Positions 62,270 through 64,000 of a stretch of DNA of 64,000 nt are shown here, in pieces (the stretch's first letter is position 1; every line of letters begins with the position of its first letter). Made by a program: the position numbers and the translations under genes. This stretch comes from an uncultured Aquimarina sp. GTDB lineage: Bacteria; Bacteroidota; Bacteroidia; Flavobacteriales; Flavobacteriaceae. The DNA is taken from contig CANMDW010000023.1 of the NCBI GenBank assembly GCA_947496705.1, forward strand, positions 1 through 64,000, in the 5' to 3' direction. A model generated the notes under the pieces. It searched no databases, was not told the origin of the DNA, and worked only from the letters and a program-made list of their open reading frames with translations.

Positions 62270-63235
62270 TTACTTTTTAAAGCAATCGATAATTTGTAAA
62301 GCCACTTCTAATGCTTTCTTACCCTGTTCAAGCGTTACAATTGGGGTTGTATCATTTTTGATCGCTTCGGCAAAGGTGTCTAATTCATCCAATATGGCAT
62401 TATTAGACGGTACATTAGGGTTGTCAAAATAGATCTGTTTTTTAACACCTTCAGCATTTTGCAGGATCATAGCAAAATCATCAGGTTTTTCGGGGGCATC
62501 TTTCATTTTAACCACTTCGCATTTTTTCTCAAAGAAATCTACAGATATATAGGCATCACGCTGAAAGAATCTGGATTTTCTCATATTCTTAAGCGAAATA
62601 CGACTTGCAGTAAGATTTGCTACGCAACCATTTTCGAATTCGATGCGTGCATTGGCAATATCGGGTGTTTCACTAATGACCGAGACACCATTGGCACTAA
62701 TGTGTTTTACTTCAGCATGTACTACACTTAAGATCGCATCAATATCATGAATCATGAGATCCAGCACTACAGGTACATCGGTCCCTCTGGGATTAAACTC
62801 GGCCAATCGATGCGCCTCGATAAACATAGGATTGTCGATCTTATTGGCTACTGCAGTATAGGCAGGATTAAAACGCTCTACATGCCCTACTTGCCCTTTT
62901 ACTTTATAAGTATTGGCCAACTCAATCAATTGAACCGCCTCTGCTACAGTATTGGTAATAGGTTTTTCGATAAAAACATGTTTCCCCGATTTTATCGCTT
63001 GTTTTGCAACATCAAAATGTGCGAAAGTTGGGGTAACAATATCCACCATATCAACTGCGTCAATTAATTCTTCGATAGAAGTAAATAACCGATATCCAAA
63101 TTCTTCAGAAATAGCTTTGGCTTGTGTTGAGTTGGAATCATAGAAACCTACCAGTTCGTATTTTTCAGATTGTTCCAGGAGGCGTAGATGTATTTTACCT
63201 AGGTGTCCCGCACCGATTACTCCGGCTTTGAGCAT
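62270..63235 (-). CDS. Gfo/Idh/MocA-family oxidoreductase
   Basis: A 321-aa NAD(P)-dependent sugar or amino-sugar oxidoreductase: Rossmann GVIGAGHLGKIHLRLLEQ (~5-22), the EKPIT motif (Lys of EKP is the family's catalytic-site residue) at ~94-98, and the C-terminal GFO_IDH_MocA domain (HVERFNPAYTA, DLMIHDIDAIL). The substrate is unknown. Same strand as the dehydrogenase, separated by the palindrome. Confidence 0.9.
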   Translation of the reverse strand: MLKAGVIGAGHLGKIHLRLLEQSEKYELVGFYDSNSTQAKAISEEFGYRLFTSIEELIDAVDMVDIVTPTFAHFDVAKQAIKSGKHVFIEKPITNTVAEAVQLIELANTYKVKGQVGHVERFNPAYTAVANKIDNPMFIEAHRLAEFNPRGTDVPVVLDLMIHDIDAILSVVHAEVKHISANGVSVISETPDIANARIEFENGCVANLTASRISLKNMRKSRFFQRDAYISVDFFEKKCEVVKMKDAPEKPDDFAMILQNAEGVKKQIYFDNPNVPSNNAILDELDTFAEAIKNDTTPIVTLEQGKKALEVALQIIDCFKK

Positions 63236-63385
63236 AATTCAAGATTTTACACAAAAATAGTATTATTTATAAATTTTAAATCCTAATTATACCTAAAATG
63301 CAAAATTTTAGTACAGACCAGAAAATAGTTTATAAATCTTTAAATTGTTTATGTAATTTTAGGGCACCAAATAACCCTTAGAATA

Positions 63386-64000
63386 GTGAAAGATACCCTT
63401 AGACATGCCGGAAAAAGAAAACAATTGGTAGCTGTTTTGATCCAAAAAGGAATTAAGGACAAGGCTGTATTGGCTGCTATTGGCAAGATACCCAGGCATT
63501 TGTTTATGGATTCTGGTTTTGAAGATCATGCATACCAGGATAAAGCATTTCCCATTGCTGCAGATCAAACTATTTCTCAGCCATATACAGTGGCTTTTCA
63601 GAGCGAACTTCTGGAAGTAAAAAAAGGAGATAAAGTGCTGGAGATTGGTACCGGGTCGGGATATCAAACAGCTGTATTATGCGAATTAGGCGCCAAAGTG
63701 TATAGTATCGAACGCCAGAAAGAATTATTTAAGAAGACAAAATTGTTTCTTTCAAAGCTTGGGTATCGTCCTAAGCATTTGTCATTTGGTGATGGGTATA
63801 AAGGTCTGGCAGAACACATGCCCTATCAGGCAATCATTGTAACAGCGGGAGCCCCTTATGTTCCAAAGCCTTTGTTGAGTCAGTTGCAGGTTGGTGGTCG
63901 CCTGGTTATTCCAGTAGGCGAAGATGTGCAAATTATGACGCTCTTTATTCGTAAAAGTGAAACTGAATTTGAGAAACGTGAGTTTGGAGAATTTAGGTTT
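63386..64000 (+). CDS. pcm: Protein-L-isoaspartate O-methyltransferase (partial, runs off the window)
   Basis: Repairs isoaspartyl residues in aged proteins using SAM. 205 codons are present, of the ~215 expected. Visible: KIPRHLFMDSGFEDHAY, QTISQPYTVAFQSELL and motif I KVLEIGTGSGYQTAVL. GTG 63386 gives the expected KDTLRHAGKRKQLV start; the frame has no ATG. The 3' end lies beyond 64000. Confidence 0.93.
   Translation, partial: MKDTLRHAGKRKQLVAVLIQKGIKDKAVLAAIGKIPRHLFMDSGFEDHAYQDKAFPIAADQTISQPYTVAFQSELLEVKKGDKVLEIGTGSGYQTAVLCELGAKVYSIERQKELFKKTKLFLSKLGYRPKHLSFGDGYKGLAEHMPYQAIIVTAGAPYVPKPLLSQLQVGGRLVIPVGEDVQIMTLFIRKSETEFEKREFGEFRF

Noticed and set aside
63359..63667. A 102-codon frame opposite pcm
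   Set aside because: Antisense shadow of a gene with clear methyltransferase motifs.

Overview
This AT-rich, densely coded 64 kb window looks like a chromosomal segment of a marine member of the Flavobacteriaceae (Bacteroidota). The signs are: Bacteroidota-type promoters (TTTG, about 19 bp, TAnnTTTG); two large TonB-dependent receptors with carboxypeptidase-regulatory-like N-termini, one paired with a DUF4249 lipoprotein; an RpoZ-like omega subunit, DUF4835/PorD and RprXY-like kinase/regulator; monomeric NADP-isocitrate dehydrogenase; and almost no strong Shine-Dalgarno sites. An Aquimarina-like genus is possible, but that is only an impression.

Layout. 1-140: 3' end of a 5S rRNA (end of an rRNA operon) and its terminator. 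0.36-5 kb: umuC-umuD translesion polymerase pair, a coiled-coil secreted protein, a DinB-fold protein, foldback MITE copy 1, and murQ with a small membrane protein. 5-10.7 kb: a DUF4249/TonB-receptor pair and a second TonB receptor. 11-14.1 kb: an ECF sigma/anti-sigma/DUF4097/outer-membrane-barrel operon. 14.3-16.6 kb: monomeric icd, followed by a 970 bp gene-free stretch. 17.5-23 kb: rplS (with a likely L19 leader), trmD, a membrane coiled-coil protein, a long-form GAPDH and an HtrA protease, all on the minus strand. 23.1-26.5 kb: dapF-GNAT-mltG and a lysozyme-like wall enzyme on plus. 26.5-33.7 kb: an RsmI-like methylase, a low-molecular-weight phosphatase and dnaA (minus), a thioesterase (plus), then yigZ, MITE copy 2, an EamA transporter, a HAD hydrolase, ribD and a LEA-like lipoprotein (minus). 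33.8-54.8 kb: a long plus-strand run with GNAT, prmC, a LOG-family hydrolase, ligA, a decaying plus three intact tandem membrane paralogues (YhhN-like), DUF6913, dapA, a Kir-like channel, bamD-rpoZ-coaBC-porD-recN, fabI, a glycosyltransferase, a YbbR protein, coaE and a two-component system. 54.8-63.2 kb: minus-strand miaA, a Kv-like channel, a DEDDh-GIY-YIG nuclease, a four-helix-bundle protein, YggS, a 41-bp tandem repeat array, DUF1015, an M23 peptidase, a 3-hydroxyacyl-CoA dehydrogenase and a Gfo/Idh oxidoreductase. The window ends inside pcm on plus.

Most genes are housekeeping: peptidoglycan precursor and remodelling enzymes (dapA, dapF, mltG, murQ, M23), CoA synthesis (coaBC, coaE), DNA replication and repair (dnaA, ligA, recN, umuCD) and tRNA/protein modification (trmD, miaA, prmC, pcm). 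The parts not explained by ordinary genes are: two copies of a ~165 bp self-complementary element; the tandem family of 8-TM paralogues with a pseudogene at its head; a 41-bp minisatellite; promoters whose -10-like element lies only 4-7 nt before the start codon, suggesting leaderless mRNAs; and an inverted repeat just upstream of the two-component operon. I saw no CRISPR array, prophage, intact insertion sequence or convincing undescribed defence system. The best candidates for something undescribed are the MITE family and the membrane-paralogue array.
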